Source of the DNA: Acidobacteriota bacterium
GTDB lineage: Bacteria; Acidobacteriota; Terriglobia; Terriglobales; Acidobacteriaceae
Reading direction: 5' to 3'
Length of the DNA: 6,733 nucleotides
NCBI GenBank assembly: GCA_003225615.1
Contig: QIAS01000343.1
Location: 1-6,733, forward strand
A model generated the notes under the pieces. It ran no database searches, was not told the origin of the DNA, and saw only the letters and a list, made by a program, of their open reading frames with translations. Positions 1-5,871 of this stretch are shown here, piece by piece. The first letter of the stretch is position 1. Every line of letters begins with the position of its first letter. A program made the translations under genes and the position numbers.

Positions 1-1176
1 GGCCTGCTCGACAAAACTTTTCTTGACGCCGCCTGTGTCTCACTGGCCCCGCGGCCGGCGGTTGAAGCTATCGAGAAATTTCTTGGCCTCACGATGATTT
101 GTCCGCTGGACTCATCCACCCATCACCACATCTTCATGGACGAGATGCGCGCCGCAGCCCGTCCGGCTGCCGCGCGCCTCATCAACGCGCATGATGATGA
201 AATCGCGCTGGTTGAAAGCACCACCCACGGCCTGACGCTGGCGGCGCAATCGATTCCCCTCGAACCCGGCGACCGCGTTTTGATTTCTGATCTGGAGTTC
301 CTAGAGGTCGCAGTCCCCTGGGTTCAGAAGACCGCAAGAAAGGAGGGCATCGAAATCGATGTCGTCGCCAATCGCAACGGCGAAGTTCGCGTGGAAGATT
401 TCGCGGAGCGCCTGACCCCGCGGACGCGCGTAGTCGCCGTCAGCACGGTGCAGTGGACAAACGGCTACCGCCTCGATCTGGCTGCCTTAAGCCGTCTATG
501 CCATGAACGCGGTGTCTGGCTGGTGGTTGATGCCATTCAGCAACTCGGCGCGATCCCCCTCGATGTTCGCGAGACTCCCGTCGACATCCTCGCTTGCGGC
601 GGGCATAAGTGGCTCAATGCGCCCTTTGGCTGCGGCTTTCTCTACATAAATTGCCATGTGCTTCCCGAGCTGCGGCCGCCACTTGCCGGATATCTATGTA
701 TCGAAGATCCTCCGGGCGGCTGGGGCGAATACTTTCAGACTCCCAGCACCACGCCTGTCAAAGAATACACATTTGCGAAGAGTGCTCGCCGTTTTGAAAC
801 GGGTGGAACCTCGAATTATCCGGGGGCAGTGGGCCTGGCGGCCTCGCTCAAGCTGATTCACGAACTCGGCCCGGATCGGATCGCGAAGCACATTTACCAG
901 CTTACCGATCAGCTGCTGGCCGGACTTGATGAGCTGCCCGTGGAAGTTGTGACGCCGCGCGCGCCGGAGAATCGGTCCGGCATCGTGACTTTTTCCGTCG
1001 GCTCCGCCGAGGAGAACGTCAAATTGATGCACCGTCTACAGGAAAAGAAAATTCTTGTTTCGGTGCGCTACACGTCCCATGTCGGGGGCATTCGCGTCTC
1101 CTGCCACTTCTACAACTCGGCGGAAGACATCGAGAACCTGCTTGCGGAACTGAAGCGATTACTCGCGGCGTCCTAA
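1..1176 (+). CDS. Class V PLP-dependent aminotransferase-fold enzyme, 5' partial
   Basis: The frame is open from base 1, and residues encoded before the first ATG (94) already match the family N-terminus (FLDAACVSLAPRPAVEAIE). The true start is therefore left of the window and about 391 residues are present. Visible fold-type I elements are the cofactor-phosphate motif STTHGL, the VVDAIQQLGA strand with the aspartate that contacts the pyridine nitrogen, and the Schiff-base lysine in GGHKWL (window codon 203, bases 607-609). FETGGTSNYPGAVGL follows, as is usual in this superfamily. The C-terminus reads VSVRYTSHVGGIRVSCHFYN. Cysteine desulfurases and selenocysteine lyases of the SufS type carry a catalytic Cys loop (GHHC) there, and it is absent, so a desulfurase label would be wrong by motif. 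The family is seen directly, but the substrate cannot be told. The gene is convergent with the peroxiredoxin gene and ends before a hairpin terminator. Confidence 0.9.
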   Translation, partial: GLLDKTFLDAACVSLAPRPAVEAIEKFLGLTMICPLDSSTHHHIFMDEMRAAARPAAARLINAHDDEIALVESTTHGLTLAAQSIPLEPGDRVLISDLEFLEVAVPWVQKTARKEGIEIDVVANRNGEVRVEDFAERLTPRTRVVAVSTVQWTNGYRLDLAALSRLCHERGVWLVVDAIQQLGAIPLDVRETPVDILACGGHKWLNAPFGCGFLYINCHVLPELRPPLAGYLCIEDPPGGWGEYFQTPSTTPVKEYTFAKSARRFETGGTSNYPGAVGLAASLKLIHELGPDRIAKHIYQLTDQLLAGLDELPVEVVTPRAPENRSGIVTFSVGSAEENVKLMHRLQEKKILVSVRYTSHVGGIRVSCHFYNSAEDIENLLAELKRLLAAS

Positions 1177-1277
1177 AAGGCTGCTGGGCGAGAGAACATA
1201 TCCGAGAATAGCCCTGCTGTAGAGATGCGGCTGCCTCTCTGCTTGTACCGCCAGCTCGTGGGGCTCTGAAGCAAAGC

Positions 1278-1304
1278 GAGACGCGGCAAGCCGGCGTCTC
1301 TTTT
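1278..1304 (+). terminator. Rho-independent terminator after the PLP enzyme, shared with the convergent peroxiredoxin gene
   Basis: A 7-bp perfect stem GAGACGC (1278-1284) / GCGTCTC (1294-1300) with a 9-nt loop is followed by TTTT on the plus strand (1301-1304). It lies about 100 bases after the PLP enzyme stop. On the minus strand it begins 8 nt after the peroxiredoxin stop codon, but only a poor T-run (GCTTTGCTTC) follows, so termination in that direction would be weaker. The rest of the 1177-1308 gap holds nothing I can recognise. Confidence 0.6.
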
Positions 1305-1308
1305 CACA

Positions 1309-1797
1309 TCAACTATTGATTTCGCGCAGAGTTTTCAGCACTTCATCTAAATTGGGCAACTGGTCGAGCGGATATGTCTTGGAGAAAACAATCTTCCCGC
1401 CCTTATCCACCACGAACACCGCCCGCTCGCAAATTCCCGGTACCGGTGGGCCCTCCCGCAGAATACCGAATTGTTTCGTGACCTCGCCGTGAGGATAAAA
1501 GTCTGCGCACATCGGCAAGTGCATCGTGCCAATGTCGTTCTCCTGCCATGCTCTGTGGCTAAGCAGGGAATCGGTGCTAATGTCCAGAACCTGGGCATCG
1601 AGCGCGGCGAACTCTTCGAGCTTCGAGTCGAACGCCGGCAGCTGTGAGGCTCACGTCGGAGTCCAATCCAAGGGATGAAACGTCACCACGACGTGTCTCT
1701 TCCCACGAAAGTCGCTGAGCTTGACCTTTACTTGCCGCTCGCCCTCGACCGCTTCTAATTCAAAATCCGGCGCCGAGTCGCCAACTTTCAGGGGCAT
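1309..1797 (-). CDS. Selenocysteine-containing peroxiredoxin (AhpE/BCP-like), Sec49 encoded by in-frame TGA
   Basis: Thioredoxin-fold peroxidase that would reduce H2O2 or organic hydroperoxides in the cytoplasm; no signal peptide is seen. Reading from ATG 1795-1797, behind the Shine-Dalgarno sequence GGAGA (1805-1809, 7-nt spacing), gives 162 residues, normal for the family. Landmarks are the N-terminal VGDSAPDFEL, then HPLDWTPT followed by TGA (1651-1653), then ASQLPAF, ADFYPHGEV (99-107) and RAVFVVDK with the conserved Arg125. In peroxiredoxins PxxxTxxC ends in the peroxidatic Cys; here P42, T46 and codon 49 = TGA align with it exactly. No frame change occurs and the downstream 113 codons stay conserved, which argues for recoding over decay. 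Cys97 and Cys123 could act as resolving residues (inference). Sec peroxiredoxins are an established selenoprotein class. The gene ends with a second TGA (1309-1311). Caveat: a TGC/TGT to TGA mutation or base-call error is not excluded from sequence alone. Confidence 0.85.
1605..1637 (-). promoter_or_regulatory. Candidate bacterial SECIS element inside the peroxiredoxin coding region
   Basis: In the mRNA, numbering from the base after UGA, CGGCG (14-18) pairs with CGCCG (42-46). A symmetric internal loop follows, containing C21-G39 and facing G-A pairs at 22/38 and 23/37. A second 4-bp helix UCGA (25-28) / UCGA (32-35) is closed by the triloop AGC (29-31). All pairs share one centre, so the hairpin is in register. 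The apical loop has G in its first two positions and begins 28 nt after the UGA, within the roughly 16-37 nt range described for bacterial SECIS elements, which SelB reads while bound to Sec-tRNA and GTP. The upper helix derives from a 7-nt tandem repeat, CTTCGAG twice (1614-1627 on the plus strand). The structure was folded by eye and its stability was not computed. Confidence 0.5.
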
Positions 1798-1860
1798 GAG
1801 GCATTCTCCAGATCTGAGGGCCATCTTAAATGGTGCGCCCGGCTTTTGATGGTTGCGCGC

Positions 1861-1889
1861 AAAAAAATAAGGGCGGCCGAAGCCGCCCT
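1861..1889 (-). terminator. Rho-independent terminator of the cold-shock gene
   Basis: On the minus strand, an 8-bp perfect stem AGGGCGGC / GCCGCCCT with a TTCG tetraloop is followed by TTATTTTTTT. It starts about 20 nt after the cold-shock stop codon and ends 63 nt before the peroxiredoxin ATG. It therefore separates the two same-strand genes, apart from possible readthrough. The 63-nt gap shows only a weak -10-like TTAAGAT and no clear -35 for the peroxiredoxin gene. Confidence 0.92.
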
Positions 1890-1910
1890 CGTTTTCAAAA
1901 GGTAGTGGTT

Positions 1911-2111
1911 TTACACACCCTTGACGTTCTCAGCTTGCCAGCCCTTCGGGCCCTTAACCACGTCGAACTGTACCTGCTGACCTTCCTGCAGGCTGCGGAA
2001 TCCGGACGCCTGAATCGCCGAGAAGTGTACGAATACATCCTCACCATTCTGGCGGCTGATAAACCCATAGCCTTTGGCATCGTTAAACCACTTTACTGTT
2101 CCTGTTTCCAT
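1911..2111 (-). CDS. cspA: Cold-shock domain protein (CspA family)
   Basis: A 66-residue single cold-shock domain (OB fold) that binds single-stranded RNA/DNA and acts as an RNA chaperone in the cytoplasm. The start METGTVKWF is the standard N-terminus. RNP1 is KGYGFI (13-18) and RNP2 is VFVHF (26-30), and the C-terminal half ends [13 protein letters not shown], normal for the family. An upstream in-frame ATG at 2172-2174 would add 21 residues with no family match, so ATG 2109-2111 is chosen. The nearest Shine-Dalgarno-like AAGGA (2124-2128) sits 12 nt away, which is long. A promoter candidate about 115 bases upstream implies a leader of roughly 105 nt, resembling the long structured leaders of cold-regulated csp mRNAs. 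Whether this copy is cold-induced or constitutive cannot be told. Confidence 0.97.
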   Translation of the reverse strand: METGTVKWFNDAKGYGFISRQNGEDVFVHFSAIQASGFRSLQEGQQVQFDVVKGPKGWQAENVKGV

Positions 2112-2225
2112 CTTGTTGCTTGTTCCTTTTGTTGAAATTGCGCTGAAACTCGCAGACTTCTGCAGGCAGGTCACGCTGTGGAGCGGAGAAACTGCTTAGC
2201 AACCGCAAAGATCAAACGCGCGTAT

Positions 2226-2254
2226 ATTCTACCTTCTACTCTGTTAAATATCCA
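2226..2254 (-). promoter_or_regulatory. Possible sigma70-type promoter for the cold-shock gene
   Basis: Read on the minus strand, TGGATA (2249-2254) and TAGAAT (2226-2231) are separated by 17 nt. They match TTGACA/TATAAT at 4 of 6 and 5 of 6 positions. Transcription would start near 2219. The divergent 2112-2361 region also has to hold the promoter of the plus-strand gene at 2362, but I see no convincing plus-strand hexamer pair. Support is by consensus only. Confidence 0.35.
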
Positions 2255-2345
2255 GAGGTACAAAGGTAACCTCTTGCGCAGCAATAATTTGCCAGCGGAC
2301 CATTCGATGCGGAACAACGGGTGTCATCTCGTAATCATCACAAGC

Positions 2346-2351
2346 GGGAGG
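2346..2351 (+). promoter_or_regulatory. Shine-Dalgarno that fixes the TTG start of the next gene
   Basis: GGGAGG lies 10 nt before TTG 2362-2364. The frame has a TAA at 2332-2334 and no ATG or GTG between that stop and the TTG, so this site is the main reason for choosing the TTG start. Confidence 0.6.
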
Positions 2352-2361
2352 CAGAACTCCC

Positions 2362-4032
2362 TTGTGGGTTTTTCGCGACGGAAAACAATCAGTCCGCTCT
2401 CGTGAACTTGTTCTTGAGTTGCAGCAATCAATCTCCACCCGCGGACTTGCGCCGTCTGATTCAGAGCGCAAGCTTGACGCGCTCATTCGTGCCGGAGAAT
2501 TGGAGGCCGCTCTGGCCGACCAGGCCCATCCCGCAGCTGTCCTGCTCGCGAAAGTTACTGACGCGGTAGCTGCTTCCCTGGCGAGCTCCGAGGAGCCGGA
2601 CCGCCCGGCAGCTTCCTGCGCTTCACTCGAGGCATCGGACTTTCCGGAGAGGCTCCTCATTTCCCCGCCAGAGGGGTTTGCCTATTACGCCTTGCATCCA
2701 ATGGATTTCGCCGACACCGCGGCTAGCCTCGCTCAGCTGGGCCGATCTTACGCCGTCATCGGCATTCGCAGCATCGGAACTACGCTCGCGGCCGTAGTCA
2801 CGGCCGCGCTGAAAATACATGGCGTGCAAGCCGAACGCATCACGATCCGACCTGTAGGCCATCCTTACGACCGCACTACTAACTTCACGACAGAGGAAAT
2901 TCACTGGGTCCAGAAACACAATTCCCATGCTGCAATGTTCCTGGTCGTGGATGAAGGCCCCGGCTTGAGCGGTTCCTCGTTTCTTTCCGTGGGGGAAGCC
3001 CTCTTGAAGGCGGGAGTGCAAGCCGACCGCATCACCTTTGTCGGAAGCCGCGACCCTGACGTCAAGGCTCTTTGCACTCATGACGCGCCCGATCGCTGGC
3101 CTCGTTTTCAGTGGCGGCGTGCCACGGCGAATGGCTGCCGGCACTTTCCCGGTTCCACCTTCGTGGGCAGCGGAGCCTGGCGAGCCGTACTGCTGAGTGA
3201 GGAATCCGATTGGCCCGCGTCATGGACTCAAATGGAACGATTGAAGATCATGTCTGCTGATCGAAAGTGGCTAGTCAAGTTTGAAGGCCTTGGGCGATTT
3301 GGAAGGGAAGCAAGAAAACGCGCGCTGTGCCTCCGAGATGCCGGTTTTGGCTGTGATGCACAGGATGGCGGTGACGGCCTTTTGCGCTATCCATTCCTGC
3401 AAGCCCGGCCTCTCAGAGCACGAGATCTTTCGGCAGCTGTTCTGGAACGGCTCGCTGCGTACTGCGCCTTCCGCGCCCGGGAATTCAGGCTGAACGATAT
3501 CCCCCTCCAGCAACTCGAAGAGATGGTGCGGGTAAACCTGGGCAAGGAGTTCACTCCAGAAGTTACACCTCAAATCCAACGGGGCGATCTCCTAAGCAAC
3601 AATCCCGTCCTGACCGACGGACGCATGCAGCCCCACGAATGGCTACTGCAGGCAGATGGCAGAATTTTCAAGACTGACGCCGTCAGCCATGGTGACGACC
3701 ATTTCTTTCCCGGCCCGACCGACATTGCCTGGGACCTGGCGGGCGCTGCGGTGGAATGGGAAATGGACGGCCAGGCCACCGATTTTCTGCTGGCACGTTT
3801 TGCGCATCTGACCGGGGACGATCCTCGTCCGTGCTTTCCGGCCTTTCTCCTGGCCTACACTGTTTTTCGCATGGGATATTGCAAGATGGCGCTCAGCGCC
3901 GAAGCCGGGTCTCCCGAGGAAATTCGTCTGCGGCAGGCTTACCAACACTATCGCGGGAAAGTTCAACGGCAGATGGCCCTCGAGTATGAAGCATCATCAT
4001 TTTCTGTTGTTAGCGAGCCGAGCCTTTCTTGA
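2362..4032 (+). CDS. Predicted phosphoribosyltransferase-like / APH-like kinase fusion protein, function unknown
   Basis: 556 residues from a TTG start behind GGGAGG. No signal peptide or membrane segment is seen, so it is probably cytoplasmic. Residues 1-90 are charged and Ala-rich without a recognised motif. Residues about 95-240 look like a type I phosphoribosyltransferase. IGIRSIGTTL (133-142) resembles the pyrophosphate loop, and the hydrophobic strand FLVV followed by DEGPGLSGSS (197-206) resembles the PRPP loop, which usually reads DD..TG.T. From about 300 a divergent aminoglycoside-phosphotransferase-like kinase fold is suggested. KWLVKFEGLG (302-311) could be an N-lobe strand with Lys306. 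The C-lobe has DGRMQPHEWLL near 419-429, KTDAV (437-441) in the place of the metal-binding Asp, then HGDDHFFPGPTDIAWDLAG (443-461), whose end matches the APH-family 'DxAxDLA' motif. The canonical HGDxHxxN catalytic loop is not intact. Both domain calls come from motifs only; the substrate is unknown. The gene is convergent with the phosphatase gene, with a 15-base gap. Confidence 0.8.
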   Translation: MWVFRDGKQSVRSRELVLELQQSISTRGLAPSDSERKLDALIRAGELEAALADQAHPAAVLLAKVTDAVAASLASSEEPDRPAASCASLEASDFPERLLISPPEGFAYYALHPMDFADTAASLAQLGRSYAVIGIRSIGTTLAAVVTAALKIHGVQAERITIRPVGHPYDRTTNFTTEEIHWVQKHNSHAAMFLVVDEGPGLSGSSFLSVGEALLKAGVQADRITFVGSRDPDVKALCTHDAPDRWPRFQWRRATANGCRHFPGSTFVGSGAWRAVLLSEESDWPASWTQMERLKIMSADRKWLVKFEGLGRFGREARKRALCLRDAGFGCDAQDGGDGLLRYPFLQARPLRARDLSAAVLERLAAYCAFRAREFRLNDIPLQQLEEMVRVNLGKEFTPEVTPQIQRGDLLSNNPVLTDGRMQPHEWLLQADGRIFKTDAVSHGDDHFFPGPTDIAWDLAGAAVEWEMDGQATDFLLARFAHLTGDDPRPCFPAFLLAYTVFRMGYCKMALSAEAGSPEEIRLRQAYQHYRGKVQRQMALEYEASSFSVVSEPSLS

Positions 4033-4047
4033 CCGCCCCTAGGATGG

Positions 4048-4566
4048 TCACTTGCAGTCACAATAGTGAAGCATGATGACACTCCCCTTGTTGCCGAACC
4101 GGTCGTAGTGAAACACGAACAACTTGTCATATTCCGAGAGCTCTATCGGCGAAATCTTGCGACCGCCTAACTGCTCAATAATCTTCGGCAGAGTATCGGA
4201 ATGTGCGACCACCAACACATTCTCTTTAGTGGTAGCTCGCAATTTCTTTACAAAGGCAGCAATATCGTCCGCATCCAGGATGGCCGGCGTCAAGCCCAGC
4301 TTTTTCGCCAGAGGTTCCGCGGTTTCCTGGGTACGGACCACACGGGTCGCAAGTATTGACCGAATCCCCGCATCTTCCAGTAATCGCGCGAGGCAGTCAG
4401 CTCTCTTGTGGCCTGCTGCGCTTAAGAGGGCATCTTTGGCTTCTGATGCCTTCTCTGCGTGTCGAACCAGGAAGACCAATCCGTTATGATCTTGTGCGAG
4501 ACAAAATGTGGAAAGCATACTGACAAGGATCAGGCACGCTAGACACGACAGAATTCTGCGGTACAC
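4048..4566 (-). CDS. Secreted histidine phosphatase, SixA/phosphoglycerate-mutase-like
   Basis: 172 residues from GTG 4564-4566, set by a perfect AGGAGG (4573-4578) 6 nt upstream. The N-terminus has MYRR, then a hydrophobic stretch (5-23), then CLA-QD, a good signal peptidase I site after Ala24. There is no acceptable lipobox. The mature part is a compact histidine phosphatase: VRHAEK gives the phospho-accepting His36 with Arg35, VVRTQETA (76-83) supplies the second phosphate-pocket Arg78, and VVAHSDTLP holds the second His122. The family removes phosphate through a phosphohistidine intermediate. E. coli SixA acts on phosphohistidine proteins in the cytoplasm, whereas an exported form like this one would act outside on an unknown phosphoester (inference). 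No neighbour indicates a substrate. Confidence 0.9.
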   Translation of the reverse strand: MYRRILSCLACLILVSMLSTFCLAQDHNGLVFLVRHAEKASEAKDALLSAAGHKRADCLARLLEDAGIRSILATRVVRTQETAEPLAKKLGLTPAILDADDIAAFVKKLRATTKENVLVVAHSDTLPKIIEQLGGRKISPIELSEYDKLFVFHYDRFGNKGSVIMLHYCDCK

Positions 4567-4609
4567 CTTTCACCTCCTCATCCAAATGATTTCAGCATAT
4601 TCGAGCCCG

Positions 4610-4640
4610 TTGAACGCTAACCGCGCAGTGAGACTATGAT
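4610..4640 (+). promoter_or_regulatory. Weak promoter candidate for the methyltransferase gene
   Basis: TTGAAC (4610-4615) and TATGAT (4635-4640) match the sigma70 consensus at 4 and 5 of 6 positions, but the spacer is 19 nt, longer than optimal. If used, transcription starts near 4647 and leaves only about 15 nt before GTG 4662. The 95-base divergent gap to the phosphatase gene holds nothing else I recognise. Confidence 0.25.
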
Positions 4641-4661
4641 GATCTTTTTTCTTTCCACGCC

Positions 4662-5300
4662 GTGACGGCAAAAAAGAATTTAGGTAATAAACGCTCACTC
4701 GACCTCCTCCAGGCGAGCTATGACACCATTGCTGCGGAATATGCAAAACGAATTTATGCCGAGCTAAAGGACAAACCTTTAGATCGTGAACTACTCGACC
4801 GCTTCGCGGAAGGTTTGCGCACACTCGGCCCAGTTTTCGATCTCGGCTGTGGGCCTGCCCAGATCGCGCGCTATCTCCGCGATCGTGGAGCGAATGTTTT
4901 CGGCCTTGACCTCTCCGCAGGCATGCTGGCACAGGCCCGCAGGCTCAATCCAGACCTTAATTTTGTCCGAGGTTCAATGCTTTCTCTCGGAATTGCCCCC
5001 AATTCATTGGCGGGTATTGCTGCCTTTTACTCGATCATCCACATCGCTCGCGGCCAGGTCGTCACCGCGCTGTCGGAAATGCGCCGCGTACTGCAACCCG
5101 GTGGTTGCCTTCTGCTGGCCTTTCATCTGGGCACAGAGATAATTCACGAGACCGATCTTTGGGGGTATTCGGTCGATTTTGACGCCACACTCTTCACCAC
5201 GGATGAGACGACGCCCGCCTGGACGTCGAGCAAGCCATTGAACGCGATCCGTACCCTGAAGTGGAATATCAAAGCCGCCGCGGATATATCTTCGCCGTGA
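4662..5300 (+). CDS. Class I SAM-dependent methyltransferase, frameshifted near the C-terminus
   Basis: Rossmann-fold methyltransferase acting in the cytoplasm. Residues 15-50 (LLQASYDTIAAEYAKRI, then KPLDRELLDRFAE) are the family N-terminal helices. Motif I, VFDLGCGPAQ, binds SAM; FGLDLSAGML carries the acidic residue for the ribose; IAAFYSIIHI and LQPGGCLLLAFH are the motif IV and post-motif regions. The protein then goes WGYSVDFDATLFTTDE, after which the frame as written ends in TTPAWTSS... and a TGA, a tail unlike the family. The expected tail lies in another frame to 5308 (separate entry). GTG 4662 is the only usable start after the in-frame TGA at 4629-4631, and no Shine-Dalgarno precedes it. 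The acceptor is unknown. The SAM-binding half is intact, but without the correct C-terminus activity is doubtful unless the shift is a sequence error. Confidence 0.85.
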   Translation: MTAKKNLGNKRSLDLLQASYDTIAAEYAKRIYAELKDKPLDRELLDRFAEGLRTLGPVFDLGCGPAQIARYLRDRGANVFGLDLSAGMLAQARRLNPDLNFVRGSMLSLGIAPNSLAGIAAFYSIIHIARGQVVTALSEMRRVLQPGGCLLLAFHLGTEIIHETDLWGYSVDFDATLFTTDETTPAWTSSKPLNAIRTLKWNIKAAADISSP

Positions 5301-5308
5301 AGCCCTGA
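5210..5308 (+). pseudogene. Out-of-frame C-terminal tail of the methyltransferase
   Basis: In the frame starting at 5210 the sequence reads DARLDVEQAIERDPY, then PEVEYQSRRGYIFAVKP and a TGA at 5306-5308. This has the RDPYPEVEYQSRRxYIFAxKP form that ends this methyltransferase family. A stop at 5204-5206 closes this frame just upstream, so it cannot be translated alone. Compared with my recollection of the family, about five residues are missing between TTDE and this tail; a loss of about 16 nt at 5205-5213 would explain both the shift and the shortening. Confidence 0.75.
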
Positions 5309-5405
5309 CCCTGCGCCACGCGTCGGTGAGATCGAGTTTTTGCGAGGGCACGCCAAACTGCTTCCGCACGAACATCATCTAAGCCCCGGATTGTGGAAAA
5401 TTGAG

Positions 5406-5870
5406 ATGAGCCGCGCCGTTCAGCCATTAGTGGAGTCCGCCACGGAGCAAGCATCCCCTGGCAGGCGGATTTCATCGCCGCTCAAACAACACAGGAGATG
5501 GTTGGCCGCAGGCGCGTTAGCAGTGGCCGTGGCGATGATTGTCACTCTCCTGCTGGTCGCGCGGAATTGGCCATTCACTCGTGACAAAGTTATGGAGGAC
5601 CTCGCGGAAGCAACTTCGAGCACGGTAGCGATCAGAAGTTTCCACCAGATGTACTTCCCGCATCCCGGCTGTATTGCCGAAGGTGTTACCTTTCGCCGCG
5701 ACCGTAATCCGCAGACTACGCCGCTCATCACCATCCCGAGGCTCACGATTGTAGGCAGCTTTACTGGTCTCTTAACCAAGCGCGTGTCCTTGATGCGCGC
5801 AGACGGAATGGCTGTCGTCGTGCCGCCGCTGGGAACGAGCGAAGGGTGGCCGCAAGACAAAAGCGACTAA
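5406..5870 (+). CDS. N-terminal fragment of an AsmA-like membrane-anchored protein (frameshifted)
   Basis: 154 residues from ATG 5406. A TTG at 5340 would add 22 residues but lacks a ribosome site. Residues 1-32 are basic and polar and end in KQHRRW. A single membrane segment follows at about 33-50 (LAAGALAVAVAMIVTLLLVA), giving an N-in anchor with the rest outside. After it come VMEDLAEATSSTVAIRSF and MYFPHPGCIAEGVTF, then LITIPRLTIVGSFTGLL and VVVPPLG. These are the start of the AsmA-like beta-rich domain seen in envelope proteins of the AsmA/TamB type. The frame ends at TAA 5868-5870 soon after VVVPPLGTSEGW, far short of the family length, and the continuation lies in the frame of the next entry. 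The gap before it (5309-5405) shows no terminator, so it may be co-transcribed with the methyltransferase gene. Confidence 0.75.
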   Translation: MSRAVQPLVESATEQASPGRRISSPLKQHRRWLAAGALAVAVAMIVTLLLVARNWPFTRDKVMEDLAEATSSTVAIRSFHQMYFPHPGCIAEGVTFRRDRNPQTTPLITIPRLTIVGSFTGLLTKRVSLMRADGMAVVVPPLGTSEGWPQDKSD

Positions 5871-5871
5871 T

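Noticed and set aside
1..1176. Cysteine desulfurase (SufS) or selenocysteine lyase
   Set aside because: The fold and PLP lysine fit, but the catalytic cysteine loop is absent.
1177..1311. Readthrough of the terminal TGA of the peroxiredoxin, since the frame stays open beyond it
   Set aside because: The protein already has its family length and a normal C-terminus; the downstream codons are arginine-rich and show no family match.
1614..1627. CTTCGAG tandem duplication as a repeat element
   Set aside because: Only two 7-nt copies, within coding sequence; better explained as part of the SECIS-like stem.
1615..1632. Alternative SECIS fold pairing UUCGA with UCGAA (mRNA positions 19-23 and 32-36)
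   Set aside because: It forms a 5-bp helix but leaves a CUCGAAGC loop without an early G and a one-sided 5-nt bulge; the in-register fold fits the SECIS rules better. Thermodynamics were not computed.
1309..1797. Peroxiredoxin as a pseudogene with a nonsense mutation
   Set aside because: The single stop is UGA, falls precisely on the peroxidatic codon, has a SECIS-like hairpin after it, and no other lesion is present in 162 codons. Mutation remains possible but is less economical.
1830..2135. 101-residue plus-strand open frame
   Set aside because: It is antisense to the cold-shock gene and runs through its terminator; no ribosome site or motif is seen.
1911..2174. Longer 87-residue start for the cold-shock protein
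   Set aside because: The extra 21 residues do not resemble the family, whereas METGTVKWF is the standard N-terminus.
2623..3144. 173-residue minus-strand open frame inside the PRTase-kinase gene
   Set aside because: No recognisable motif; it lies opposite a conserved coding frame with GC-rich codon positions that commonly keep antisense frames open. The same holds for the frame at 2244-2660.
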